Assembly: GCA_024867545.1 (NCBI GenBank) | Contig: JANFNE010000020.1 | Span: 1,116,001 to 1,180,000 of the forward strand | Source: Phytopythium helicoides | Taxonomy: Eukaryota; Oomycota; Peronosporomycetes; Pythiales; Pythiaceae | Direction of reading: 5' to 3' | DNA length: 64,000 nt | In this document: one piece after another, positions 33,678 to 45,718 of the stretch | Layout of the letters: each line of letters starts with the position of its first letter | Numbering within the stretch: the first letter of the stretch is position 1 | Position numbers and translations under genes: made by a program | Notes under the pieces: generated by a model | Databases searched by the model: none | The model's input: only the letters and a program-made list of their open reading frames with translations | What the model was told of the DNA's origin: nothing

Positions 33678-36600
33678 ATGAGCTCCGAGCAGCAGCCGGT
33701 CGCGATGGAGCAGTCAGCGGGCGAGGCGTTGCCGCAAGTTGAAGCCCATGTTGAAGCGGATGTTGAAGTTGAAGCGGTCGCTGCAGAGGAGGAGGAGGAA
33801 GTGGACGAAGAGGACGTGGAGGAGAGATCGAGTGACGAGATGAGTGTCAAGGTGGAGGAGATTCCGCCGAGTGAGGGCTCTGGTGCTGCTGCGAAGGAGG
33901 TGGAGGCTCCTTCTGAGCAGCTTTCGAGTATTCAAGTAGTCGAGACTCAATCAGCTGAAAGTCCAGCTGAGCTGACCCGAGATGAAAGCAAGCAGACGGA
34001 AGCTGTAGCAAAAGATGGCGTGGGAATGGTTGAGGCAGCCCCAGAACATGCACCGATGCAACCTGAACGGCAGGTGCCTGCGGAAGAAGCTGTCGAGACG
34101 ATTGAGGAGCCCGCTAGGATTGAGGCAGCACTGCCTGACGTGGAAGATGCGTCTTTGATTCAATCTGCGGCACCAGCACTCATCCCACAATTTGATATGA
34201 ATCCAGTTGACGTAGCATCCATTGGTGAAAGTCCGTTGAAGCAACCAGTGAGCAGTGGTGGTAACGTCTGCGAATCATCCATAAGTTCGCCGCAGGAAGG
34301 CCCCGGTAGCCCCACGTCGGATCAAGAAAGTAGGAACGGCATCAACCCTGAGCCGCTGGATGTGAGCACTGAGTCAGCTGAAAATCTTCACGTTGAGGTA
34401 ACTTCGCCGTTCTCAACATCAGTAAATGGACCCGGATGCTCTACTGCTGACGACATTCCAGAAAGCCCTGCCAGCATTCTCGAGTCTGCTGCGCCAGACG
34501 AAGAGTACGGCTCTGATTTTGAGCCATCTCCCTGCGCAACTCAGAGTCCGGTTGGGCCACCAAGCCCACAGCTAGAAATGGGTTCTCCGGGATTCGGCGC
34601 GCCTTCTGGTGAAAGTGACGTACCTGACAATTCGAGTAGCTATTCCCCTCGAAATGATAGTGCTCCTCCCAGTCCGGAGCTAGCGTCGAACCCCATCGAT
34701 GCATCTAGCTCAGTGCTAGCGCCTGTATCCCCAGTATCGGTTGAGAGTCCATCTGCTCCATCGCCTCCGTCTAGAATTGTTGCTCCCAAGGCAAAGAAAA
34801 GCACAGCCTCAAATCCTCCGCCAGCTCCAGTTGTGACCAAGAAAGACAGGAAGCCGGCAGTGACCAGACAGACACCAGCCTCTCGTTTACCTGTCAGCAA
34901 GCTACCCGCAGCAGTAAAGCCTGCCTCGAAACCGAGTGCCACAACTAAAGCAACGAAACCAGTGATACCATCTACTGGTACAAATGGTTCAAAGTCAGAA
35001 CCAGTGAAAAAGGCGATGCCTGCCAAGACTGCAGCCACAAAGAAGCGCGCGCCCAAAGCAGTTGTGTACAACATTTCTCCAGCATCTCGATCGAAGAAAG
35101 CGATATCGGCGAGCCACGAGGCTACTACATTCAATACTGATAAAGAACTTGAGGCTGAAAAAGCAACCAAAAGCGAGACCAACGGAGAAGATGCTAAGGT
35201 ACACCCAAAGAAAGTAAGCAAGGCTGCTTCAGAGGCTGCAAGTAACAGATTATATGAGGCTGCAAAGGCTGCTAAGCTCCGTAGAGAAGCGCGGAGCGCG
35301 GAAGTTGACGAAGCTTGCACATTTGCTCCCAAGGTAAGTCATTCTACCAAACGCCCAAGCACAGGAGAAACCGATCGTTTCGCAGCGTTGCATGAAGAAG
35401 CAAAGCAACTACAAGCAAAGAAACAAGAGCTGCAGCGCAAACACGAGGAGGAGACTTGTACTTTCCGTCCTGCAATTACAAGCAAGGCAAAGCATCTTGC
35501 TCGTGATGCTGGTCGCCCCCGATACGAAAACTTGTACATGCAGGCCCGTGAGCTCAAGCAAAAGCGCGAAGAGAAAGCACTTGCAAAGAAGGAGCAGGAG
35601 AAAGAAGAGTGCTCGTTCCGACCCAAAATTAAGGCCACAAAGTCACCCGTTAAGGCGCGACCTCTGTACGATGTAGAGCGTGAGAAGCAGAAGCAGGCAC
35701 TTCGAGAACAAAAGAAGGCTGAAGCTGAGATGACAGAATGTACTTTTAAGCCAAAAGTGCTTTCAAAGAAGCCCAGTGCCAAGCCTGAGGCAGGAAGCAG
35801 CACCGCTGAAGAAGCCCAGATCTATGACCGTCTTTATCGCGCCGGAAAGGCAAAAGAAGAGCGAATCGAGAAGATGAGGAAGGAGCGAGAGGACGAAGAG
35901 AAGGCCAAGGCTCCATTTCAACCCCAGCTCGTGTCTGCAACTACCACCCAGAAAGGAAAGGACAAGGATAAAGATGGAGAGCCTCCGCAAAAGGAACCGT
36001 TTCACAAGCGCTTATATAAGAAAGACCATCTACAGAAGACGACGGCTGATCGAGAGCAACAGAAGATTGAGGAAGAGCGGAAGTTCTCCTTCAAGGTGAG
36101 TGGCAGCGATTGATGGCGGCGGGCAATCCCATAGCCATTAGTACCTTGCCCGTTGCTTTCTGCTAGCCTTACACGATTCCCTCTACCTTTCGCAGCCTAA
36201 AATTACGGAGGTGCCAGAGGAGATAAAAGCCAAGCAAAAAGAATATATTTCTCCCGACAAGCCTATCTTTGAGGTATGTGTTGCTTATCTTTACAATGTT
36301 CGATGTAGCTAATAATCTTGGGGACGCATCCAGCGATTATACGAGGAAAAGGACAAAATCAAGGAAAAGCTTCTGCTGAGCGAGGAAATACGTCAGCAAA
36401 ACGAAATGGCGGAGTGTACGTTCCGACCGCGAGTTGCATCCACCACGACATCAAGCAACGGGAGCGCACCCTCTTCACCAGTATGGGAGCGTTTGTCAAT
36501 CTGCCACAAAAATCAAGCTCTTGAAGAGCGTGAAAAGCTTCGCCAGCAGCTCGAAATGCAAGAGTGCACGTTTAAGCCGGTGATCTCTCCTACCGATCAC

Positions 36601-37127
36601 ATCTCGCCTTACAAAAGTCCGTCATATGCACCGCGCCGTCGGTCAAGCCGCGGGGAAAACTGCAGCCCTTCTTTTGACACAGCATCAAGGAAGATCAGCG
36701 TAAAGCCTTCTCGTAGCTCGCCCGATTCACGATCTTCGATGCCTCAGGTTTGAGATTAGTGCAATCAAATTGAAGTGTTGGTACAGTGGCTCATACGTTT
36801 TTGCTGCACCAACAGTTTCAACCAGTCTCTATCGGGAATATCCTCAAGTCGTCAACGTTGGTCTTGTCAGAAGATTCATCAAGTCCTTCTGAAAGTGTTC
36901 CATCGAACTTGTCCAAGCGTGGTTCGGGTTTTGGGCTCGAGGAATCTGCTGTTCTCGATTATACCCAGACCTCTCCTCGGCGGCCAAGTCCCGTGCACAA
37001 GCCTACTGAAGACGGCATTTCAAACGTTATCGCGAAGAAATTGACAAGTGACATAAATCCTCCAGCTACATCACCGCTCCCTGTTTCTCGCTCTCTTGAT
37101 GCAGAGTTCCAGTCAGTAAGCCAGTAA
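33678..37127 (+). CDS. Large protein with repeated ECTFxPx[IV] module
   Basis: Exons 33678-36095, 36196-36273, 36334-36747 and 36816-37127; phases agree; 1073 aa. I start at the ATG in CACCATGAG rather than the open frame upstream. The first 400 residues are acidic and disordered, then come Ala/Lys/Pro-rich segments. From about 35.3 kb the same short motif recurs eight times: ACTFAPKV, TCTFRPAI, ECSFRPKI, ECTFKPKV, APFQPQL, FSFKPKI (split by intron 1), ECTFRPRV and ECTFKPVI. Between copies lie charged coils and a second element like YDRLYRAGK, KRLYKKDH or FERLYEEK. Similar CTFxP repeats occur in unnamed proteins of flagellated protists. A structural cytoskeletal or flagellar role is inference. 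No enzyme domain is seen. Confidence 0.75.
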
Positions 37128-37323
37128 GATGTAACTCGGACCCGGCATGTTACTAGAGCCTAGCAGCTAGCATTTACGTAAATAGCAATGCAGCAAGCTG
37201 TACCTTCTACCTATTGATGGCGTCATTTCTTCGTGCTTGTCTGACAGGGCTTGTGAGATCAATCTATAGTGCCAAGTTTGAATTGTATATTCATGATTCC
37301 ATACACCCTGCCAACGTCCTTGG

Positions 37324-40244
37324 CTACTTGCTTGATCCCAACGAGACGACCTCAAGCTCACTCTCGCCTACTAGGGTGATCTCCTCAATCTTCGAAAAGC
37401 CGATCCGAGGAACCTTGCCGTAGTTGAGGAAGACGCGCTTCAGCAGCATGTTTGGCTTCCCATTGATCGTTGTGAAAAATGCATAGCCTCGCATCGGATC
37501 GTAGCGTAGCACGCAATCACGTCGAAGCAACTCTAGTGTGAAGCGATGTACGTTTGGCGCCATGAGGCGAGTTGTGTAATTATACGTAGTGTTGCGCTCG
37601 ATAGCGGATAGATCTTGACGCGGATTCCCAGACTTCTCAAACATTATCCACTCTGCCTTGAGTGGGTTGTGGTCGTCAATGCTGCTCTTCGACTGAAAGG
37701 AAAATATGTACACTCATTTAATGGCTAGAATCCAATAGCAATATAACAGCAAATACTGTACCTGTGCACTGAGGTTGACCTTGAACACCAGTACATTGCG
37801 GTTCGAGCTCTTGTGGAGCAGCAGACATAGGCACGGTTCCAGTTCACACGCAATTGCGTACACTCGGGGGTCTTCCAAAGTGCTCACTGTCGGCGCTGGT
37901 TGATCAAGCTGCAATTTCTGAAAAGTGCTATCTGAGAGGAGTGGTCCTAGCCTGCGATAATAGCCTGGGTCGTATGTAGCTTCCAGATGCACGAGCAGAT
38001 GATTGATCTCTTCTGCCCACGAGAGCAAAGTAGAGCGGGCAATGTAAGACCGAATCCCGTGCGTTCCAGTGAACTCTGACCGTGGATCGCACGCCCCAAA
38101 GTTTGCTTGCAGTATCCATGTGACAGAGCAGGTCTCTTCATTTGGAGTTGGAGTTATGATCCAACCGCCAACGATGCAGTCTACGCGTTGAGTATTTTTG
38201 GTGGTCAATTCCTCCCAGTCTCGATCATCCGCCGGGATAATCGTAATAACGACAGATCCATCGTCCTCCACCCTGTGGAAGCGATTAGAAACCCATTCAC
38301 AACATCAACAAAATAACATACGATAAAAGAAGACTTACTTGTATGTCTTGAGAGAGACTGTCTGCAAGTTGCCTGTCATCAAACGACTCTGTGGTCATAT
38401 CAGACCAGATCCACATCTCGTTTAGTAACGCAGAAAATGCCAATGAAAATCAACCTCTCCAAGTGCATTACCTTGAAAACAGTTCTTTCCACCCATGTGT
38501 TACCACTTTCACGTCGAAGCACTTCATTATACTCGACCGACGGATCCCACGACGCTGTGGCCGATACGTCGATGTTAGTCTCCTTGGTGCCTGGCGCGCT
38601 ATCTACTTCATTGAAGGCGTTGGGGGTTCCATTTCGCTTCGGTGAGCTGTTTCCGGTTTCTGGGCGAGGAACAATCATATCGAAAACCGCTCGAGCTGGA
38701 AATCGGCAAAGTCGGATGCGCTTGATGATGGGGAAGCCATCGGCTACTTTTTCGTAAATTGCGTCGTGCTCCTCGACTCGGCCGACAGGAATCCAGCCTT
38801 CAGTCTTTCGCCAGTGGGCTTTCAGCTCGAGAGTTGCTGCTGAAAGACTTCGGTCCTTCGTTGGTCTTGGCATTGCCAAAGGCGAAATGTTCAAAAACAG
38901 GCGAACGAGGTACCACTGCGCTAGGGAACCTTGTGCAGCAGACCCTAGGTCCATCATCTCAATTGCATAACGCACAAAGTCATCCAGTCCGTTCTTACGT
39001 CGAATGAGAAATCCATCGTTCAAGCGACGACCAGGCGCGAATGTTCCGCAATAAGTCTTGGGGGGCATACGCTGCCAAAGCTCTTGTGATGGAAACATGG
39101 AGTACACGTTAAGTGCAAATGCGTAGAACTCGCGATAACGTCTCTCGACAATGATCTCGTTATTTGCTGGGGTGGAATTACTCGATCCACTTCTCGTCAC
39201 AGACGAATTGCTGCGCGGTGAGGCCGTGCCCGACACTATCACAGTGCTAGTACTGTTAACTGATGAACCACCAAATGTCGGCATTAACCCAGAAGTCAAG
39301 GTCGATGGAGTTGGCTCCTTTTTTGGCAAGCTGGATATGATCGAGTACACTGCCACACGATTCTTGTTGACTCGCACACCACGCACTCGGCACTGAATCG
39401 GGGCGAGCGCTGCACTTTCAGGTGCCGAAGTTTGGCGCCCACGAGGAGAGAACGCAGCTGCCAAGAGATTTGTTGCGCTTAGACTTGACGGTGGGTTGGC
39501 GTCCTGATCTGACGATGAACTAGGTACAGACATTGATCGCCCAATATTCGCTAAGTGTGAGGGTCGTTTCAGAGCAAAACCCTGATCCGCACTCGATTGA
39601 TTTTGCGATGGCTCGACAGCATACGGGTCACTGTAAACGCGTGTTCGAGTGTTTAAATCGGTTCCCGCTGCAGGCGGTGCTGTGCTCGTTGCGTCCAGTT
39701 GGCTGAACACTGTTGGCTCTGCATGGCGCGTTTGTGCAGAGGCTGTGTTTGAAGAAGATGGTGGGCTGCTGCTTGAATCGAGAAAGGAGTCGAGAAATGA
39801 GGTTCCGCTTTCTGATAGCTTCCTGGTCGTTAGCGACGCGCTTGCAGCCTTCACTGCAGTTGGGCTGCACTCGTGAGAGTCGATATCGTCCACTGGAATC
39901 CGGACACGGCACGAGCGGCAGGTAATAGTAGCCACAGCGCCAGAAAACTCTTCATCGACCTGCCGCAAGGAAGGGATCATCACTGATTGAGAGCGATAGG
40001 CTGTTAGACGCTCGCTTGTTCCGAGTCCAGGGTCCATTCGTCGAGCCATCTCGAAGGAAAGAAAAGCTAGGCGAAGTTTCCGCTCTGTCGGGTTTTCGGG
40101 AGTGAGCAAGGCGGGGCTCAAAAGTCGCAGCAGTTGGGTGAGTGAAGGAGGAAACGTTGGCAAATGTTGTGGCTTGGGAAGTAAATTTGGACTCGCGGCA
40201 AAAACGGACGTGTTGAGTTTACTCATGGTGAGCATTCGGTTCAT
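37324..40244 (-). CDS. PX and START domain protein
   Basis: Four exons on the minus strand, 38472-40244, 38339-38388, 37762-38272 and 37324-37692, give 900 aa with matching phases. The N-terminal 280 residues are mostly Ser-rich, with one C-x-x-C/H-x-C cluster (CRSCRVRIPVDDIDSHEC). A PX domain spans about 285-440 (RVNKNRVAVYSII, ERRYREFYAFA, PPKTYCGTFAPG, RKNGLDDFVRYAIEMM). A START-like lipid-binding domain spans about 490-760 (IIKRIRLCRFPARAVFDMIV, ATASWDPSVEYNEVLRRE, VGGWIITPTP). PX binds phosphoinositides and START carries a lipid, so a lipid transfer or sensing role at endosomes is likely. The start is 42 bp from the stop of the gene at 40287, on the same strand. Confidence 0.82.
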
Positions 40245-40286
40245 GTTCTGATCATTTGGCTCGTCTATCTCTAGCCAGGTTGACGC

Positions 40287-42590
40287 TTACTCGAGTTTTG
40301 TTTTGGTGCTCGCGGTCTTGTCCTTCTTCGAAATGCGAGCCGGCTTTCGCCCAATCTTCATAGTGCTGGAGCTGACAGCACGATTATCAGTTTTGGTCGG
40401 AGGTTTTATACGGCCTCCCACACGGCTTTGCGCATTTTCGGCCTTTGGCATGCTGGTTTGGACTCGCGAGCTTTGCACGCCATTTGAAAGGCGTCGAGAC
40501 GGAACTAGTCGTACGCGAGGCCCTCGAGACGGGGCTTCAGCGTCATGATTATTCGCTGGAACCAAAGCTTCTAGTGGCTTTCGCCCGTATTGTGTTTTTC
40601 CTCTTGCCGTGAAGCCGCCACCAGCAGTTGAGGACGAGGACTGGGTGAGAATGGCCCTGCTGGATCCTTCAACCACAGATGTTGGGCGATAAGTTCTGTT
40701 TCTTCCTCGTCCTATTGCATTATTCGGTTGTGTTGGACGCGCCGACAACTTTGTGGGCGGGACGATCCTCTTAGTGGCTTGAGATGGACGTGTTTCCTGT
40801 CGTCTAGCTGCTGCAGTATCTTGGTTATTAGGCATCATCCTAGACGGAGGATGTGGGTCCTTCATGTCAGTGCTAGCCGACACTCTGCTAGCATCTTGGG
40901 GAATGATCCGAGCAGGTCGATTGGAGTGTTTCTGTCTCGAGGAATCTGACATTTTACAAGACTCATTTAAGCGGCTTGGTCCACTTGGAGCTCGCGGTGT
41001 TTGACTTGCAGTTTTAGTCATCATGATATCTGCCCGACGAGAGTCTATCATAATTTGCGATAGCTCAGCTTCCTCTTCTTCTCGTTGAGTGAGAAATGTA
41101 GAGCACGATGCAGCCCAACCACGCGGTCGCTCTGGTATTTCTTCGGCTGGTAATTGCTGGTGGCTTCTCGACTCTTCGCGATCACGGAGTTTTGCACGAA
41201 GAGCTTGTTTTCGGGCCGCTACAGAATTTGAACGCTTGCCATTTGAATTTCGATTACGCGCCGTCTTGACACTGCTAAGCTCGTCCTCGATCTGATTGTT
41301 TGTTACAACCACTTTCGGGGTGTACTTTCGTTGGAATGGAGCCATACGGTCTGGGATTGCTGGCACTGCCAATGACTTCCCAGCGCTTGCAGCAGCAATA
41401 TGGTACACATTGGAGGCATTTGTGAGTTCATCCAGCAAAGAAGACGCTGCTGGAACTAATACTCTCGTAGGCGATCGCTTTTCACAGTTCCTTGTCTCAG
41501 TGGAAGCGGCATCTTGAGAGTTAGTCAATGCACCCTCTCTCTTTCGACGTTGCTCTGGAGACAGTGCTTGCAGTGTCGCAGTATAGCCAGCAATCGGATT
41601 GGCAAGGCGATCAATGGTTTCGCGTCGTGCTTTTCGTGACTCGAAAATTTTAGTTCCGTAAGTCGACTCCATGTAGGCTAATCGAGATGCTGCACTCAGA
41701 TCAGACTCTTTTCGCGCGCTCTTCGGCAGTGGACGGTGATGAGACGGTTCTTTCAATGGCCCGAGAGCTGGTGGTGCTGGCCTTTGACAAACAATTTGTT
41801 GCTTACATGCATCATACTCCTCTCTTTCCAGTGTCTCTGAAGCAGTCCTCGGCGTCTGCTCGTTGGATTTTGCTGATGGTAAAAAACTGTCGACTTCTGG
41901 CCGAGGTGTATGCAAGACAGTCTTTAAATCAAGACGCTCCAGGAATCGGAGAGTTTCTTGCTCAAGTGAGTTTTTGCCAATAGCATTGTTGTTGTATGAA
42001 TAGGCTCCTTGCAGCTGACTGGGTTTATACAGTGGAAAGATGTCGCTCTGCAGATCTGTTTCAGGTCGGTCCTCTTCATCATCGTTTTCGCAAACTTCCT
42101 CAACGACTTGACCGAGTAGGCTTGGACGACGACCATTCGGACCCACAGCTGCCGATGGGTCTTCGATACTCGGTCGTGGAATTACCAGCTCTGAAAGATT
42201 GAGTTTTGGCATCTCCACATGATTGTTAGTTCCAAGACTTGTTGAACACTTTTCTTGGGGCTTCTGTGGAAACTGAAATGGAGCAGCCATTGTCGCTCCC
42301 GTTGCCCATTGCATACCGCCTGATGACCGAGTTTGTAGCTGACTTTTCCTATCGATGAACTTGCTTTCTGGCTCATTCTCTCCTCCAAAGAGATCTCGGA
42401 AGAGTTCCTCCTCGAGCTGGGGTGAAAGTGTCCGACCACCAGCACGCTGGCGACTTACAGCCGAAGACGAGTACTCAACAAATGAATCTACCGAGTACGA
42501 TGACACCCCGACGGCTGCCCTGTGAACCGACGGCTGGGCTGGGATCCCTGAATATGGCAACGTTGAAGCTATATCACCCCCTCCAGTCAT
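40287..42590 (-). CDS. Basic, largely disordered protein of unknown function
   Basis: One exon of 767 aa from the ATG at 42590 (MTGGGDIASTLPYSG). The frame is open further up, but without an ATG. The protein is rich in Ser, Arg, Pro and Lys and shows short predicted helices (PQLEEELFRDLFG, SAASRLAYMESTYGTKIFES) and strongly basic tracts (AARKQALRAKLRDREESR). No known domain is recognised. The last codons overlap a donor-like GTAAGC, so a further 3' exon is possible, although the phases to the next gene do not fit. It is divergent from the C2/EF-hand gene. Charge and composition would suit a microtubule- or RNA-binding protein, which is speculation. Confidence 0.6.
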   Translation of the reverse strand: MTGGGDIASTLPYSGIPAQPSVHRAAVGVSSYSVDSFVEYSSSAVSRQRAGGRTLSPQLEEELFRDLFGGENEPESKFIDRKSQLQTRSSGGMQWATGATMAAPFQFPQKPQEKCSTSLGTNNHVEMPKLNLSELVIPRPSIEDPSAAVGPNGRRPSLLGQVVEEVCENDDEEDRPETDLQSDIFPLYKPSQLQGAYSYNNNAIGKNSLEQETLRFLERLDLKTVLHTPRPEVDSFLPSAKSNEQTPRTASETLEREEYDACKQQIVCQRPAPPALGPLKEPSHHRPLPKSARKESDLSAASRLAYMESTYGTKIFESRKARRETIDRLANPIAGYTATLQALSPEQRRKREGALTNSQDAASTETRNCEKRSPTRVLVPAASSLLDELTNASNVYHIAAASAGKSLAVPAIPDRMAPFQRKYTPKVVVTNNQIEDELSSVKTARNRNSNGKRSNSVAARKQALRAKLRDREESRSHQQLPAEEIPERPRGWAASCSTFLTQREEEEAELSQIMIDSRRADIMMTKTASQTPRAPSGPSRLNESCKMSDSSRQKHSNRPARIIPQDASRVSASTDMKDPHPPSRMMPNNQDTAAARRQETRPSQATKRIVPPTKLSARPTQPNNAIGRGRNRTYRPTSVVEGSSRAILTQSSSSTAGGGFTARGKTQYGRKPLEALVPANNHDAEAPSRGPRVRLVPSRRLSNGVQSSRVQTSMPKAENAQSRVGGRIKPPTKTDNRAVSSSTMKIGRKPARISKKDKTASTKTKLE

Positions 42591-42835
42591 TTTTTCACTC
42601 AGACAACGCCGTGAGCTGTCTCGGCCTCCTTGTACACCTCGAGCCACAGCCAGAAGTGTGAAAGTGTCGAGTGCACCGAAGAATACCTCTAAAGCTATTG
42701 TTAGTTCTGTTGAGTAATGGAGAACTTCAAAATCACTTCAACACGAATCGGTTAGTGACCACCGATAATTACTCGTAAAAAGACGTACGGAAAAGTATCC
42801 TGAGAGGAAAATAGATTTGGTGAAGACCCGTTGGG

Positions 42836-45625
42836 ATGCCACCACCTCCACCTCCTCGGGGCCCTCCTCCAGGTCCTCCGCCTCCAAGACCAGATGGACC
42901 ACCGGTAGCAGGTCAACCAGTGCCTCCACCACCAAGAGGAGCACCACCGCCACCAAGAGGAGCCCCACCACCACCAAAGGGAGCACCGCCGCCACCTAGA
43001 GGGCCTCCTCCAGGAAGCGTTCCCCCACCTCCAAGAGGAGCACCTCCAGGAGCACCACCAGGGCCACCACCTGGGGCACCACCTAAAGACCCACCGCCCC
43101 CTGTCGCTCGTGTCCCGGGACCTCCACCTGGAGCTCCACCAGGTCCTCCAAAGGATCCACCTCCTCAGCCGCCTAAAGATCCACCGCCTCCAAAGGCACT
43201 TCAACTTGACAAAAGAGATGCGATCGTCGACGATGAAGAAGCTATTGCCAAACTCCTTCGAAGGGGCAGGCTGAATGTACAGTTGCTTGAAGCTCGCAAT
43301 TTGCGCAAGAAGAGTGGTGGCAAGAAGTTCACGGCTGACCCGTACGTAAAAATTGTACTCGGAGCAAACCCTCTCACACAAAAAGAAGCCAAGAGCAAAA
43401 CACTCAAGAAGAGCTCGTCGCCTGTCGTCTTTCACGACGAAATAGTTTCCTTTGACATTACAGACCCGCGGGCATTGCTCGCAAAAAATAAGGCAGGGGG
43501 TAGCGACATTTCACTACATCTTGAGATTTACGACGAAAATATTTTGTCGGATGAGCTGCTCGGTCAAGTGACTCTTTCAGCTCTACGTTTTCTCGACGGT
43601 AAAGCGCATCGAGAGACTTTACCACTTTCATTGCCCAATGGATCTGAAGACTGTGGCGAAATAGAGGTTGAGATCAAGCTTGATGTTGCGGTGGTTGGAA
43701 TGTTGTCCATCACACTTGTTGAAGGACGCAACCTAAAGAGCATGGAGCTTATCGGAAAGCAAGACCCGTACTGCAAACTCACCATTGGTGGTTTTACCAA
43801 ACGAGGCAAGACAATAGCCAAGGGTGGTAGAAATCCTTACTTTGGTGAAGAGGAGCTACTTTTCTGGATTACCGAAGATCTGTGGGTCAACAAGATGCAC
43901 CTCGAGCTCTTTGACGAGGACATTGGGAGTGACGATCTCATTGGCGATGCAACTTTTTCGGTGCTTCATTTCATGGCACAGCCTCCAGGTCAAGCAAAGG
44001 AGCACTCGATTCCCATTCGAAACAATGGACAAAATGCGGGTGAGCTCGTGGCCAAAATTGAATTCTTTCCCGCTGGGATTCTTTCGATTCACTGCATTGA
44101 AGCGAAACAGCTGCGTAGTGTTGATGTAATTGGGCGACAGGATCCTTACGTCAAATTCACACTTGAAGGTCGCTCCACCAAGATTGTTATGAAAACCAAG
44201 ACTGACACGGATGGCGGTCGTGAGCCCGAGTGGGTAGACGAACACTTCACTTTCCAGGTTGTTGATCAGTACAACATCCTGATCGAAATCTGGGATGAGG
44301 ACTCGGTTGGCGATGACGACCTCATTGGCGCTGCCACGGTTTCCCTACTGCCAATCTTTCGATATGGATACGTCGATGACTGGCTGAACTTGTGGGTGAA
44401 AGGCAAGTTTGGGAATAAAGAGCCTGCAGGACAACTGCACCTTGAGATGAGCTTTGAAGGTCCTGCAGGCGTGGCATACCCCCAACACCAAACTGGAATG
44501 GATAGGTACACTGAGAAGGATCGACGAACCAAAGAATCGTTATTGCAGGCAGCTACGATGGGAGGAGCAAGTGAGCAAATGGCACCAGTTGCCACACTTG
44601 AGGCACTCACAGCTGCATCCACACAAAAAGCAAGTGCTGTCCAGGCTGCGACACGAGCCAGCAAGGCTGCTCCAACCGAAGCGTGAGTATTTCCCCCACT
44701 TTGAAGCCAAGTGAGTGTTTGGAACTAACGATGCTTTCGTCGCAGCAATTCGGGCGAGTTTACAGAGGAAGAAGTGTTAGGCGCATTCAAGTTTATCGAC
44801 CTGGACAAGAATTCGTTCATTGGAGCAGCTGAGCTGCGGCATCTCCTCATTTGCATGGGCGAGTTAATCACCGACGAGGAAGTCGACGAGATGGTTCGGC
44901 TTTGCGACACAGACGGAGACGGTCAAGTTAGCTTTGAAGAGTTCAGGCGAATGGCGATTCATCCCGATCCGAGCAGTCCTGACTTTGCTCTGGCTCACGT
45001 TGACAGTGACGGTGAAGAAGGAGCTGTCAATGTTCAGCTAGTTGCAAAAGACCTCACTCCTGAAGAAAAGCAGCGACAAATTGCCATCAAGGAAGAGAAG
45101 AAGCGGCTCATGAAGAGATTTGTGCAAGACAATAACCCGAATCTTGACCTGCTGATGCGCATCTCACTCAAGTTTCGTCAGATGCACAAGGACACCTTGG
45201 ACTTCGACGACTTCTGTATGCTTTTCGAGGTTGAACCCACGGGCGAGTATCGGCGGCTCTTTTCGTTGTACACGCCCGATGCACAGAGCGAGGAAGATGC
45301 TGACCTCCGGGAGATCTTGCTGGGCGTAGTCAATTTTATGGATGGCACGGATCGGACCCAGCGTGTCAAGTTTTGCTTTGACATTTTCGATGACGATCAC
45401 AATGGATTCATCACCGAGGACGAATTGCTGAACATCCTGAAGGCCAACCACATGACAACCGAGGCCCAAGTCAAGAAGAAGGCGCAGACCATTCTGAGGC
45501 AAGCAGATGACAATGGGGACGGCAAGATGAGTTTAGATGAGTTCCAAGTGATTGCAAAGAAATTCCCGAATCTGTTGTTCCCGTCATATGAGACACAACA
45601 AGTAGACCGCATTCTCATAGCGTAG
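42836..45625 (+). CDS. Proline-rich, triple C2, EF-hand fusion protein
   Basis: Exons 42836-44682 and 44746-45625; phases agree; 908 aa. Residues 1-122 are a polyproline region of PPPRG and PPPGA units, suited to profilin, SH3 or WW binding. Three C2 domains follow: about 130-250 (GRLNVQLLEARNLRKKSGG), 280-410 (GMLSITLVEGRNLKSMELIG) and 420-550 (GILSIHCIEAKQLRSVDVIG), each with DPY and a D-x-D/DD loop. The second exon encodes a calmodulin or calcineurin B-like part with four EF loops: DLDKNSFIGAAE, DTDGDGQVSFEE, DDDHNGFITEDE and DDNGDGKMSLDE; the last three are canonical. Two kinds of calcium module in one chain imply calcium-driven membrane binding, perhaps with actin links. This architecture does not match a family I can name. 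Confidence 0.85.
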
Positions 45626-45718
45626 TAGGTAGTGAGCGATACTACAGTTAGTGGCGAGTCATCACAAAAAAAAAATCATATCCGCTTCCAAATCCTCTTT
45701 GGTCGTTTCGACCTCATG

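Noticed and set aside
35334..35385. GTAAGT...TTTCGCAG inside the ECTFxP repeat region, a possible 52 bp intron
   Set aside because: Its length is not a multiple of three, and its removal would break an otherwise open frame that carries the repeat pattern.
40245..40300. Donor-like GTAAGC at the stop of the 40287 gene, suggesting a fusion with the PX-START gene
   Set aside because: The only acceptor before the PX-START ATG gives the wrong phase, so two genes are kept despite the 42 bp gap.
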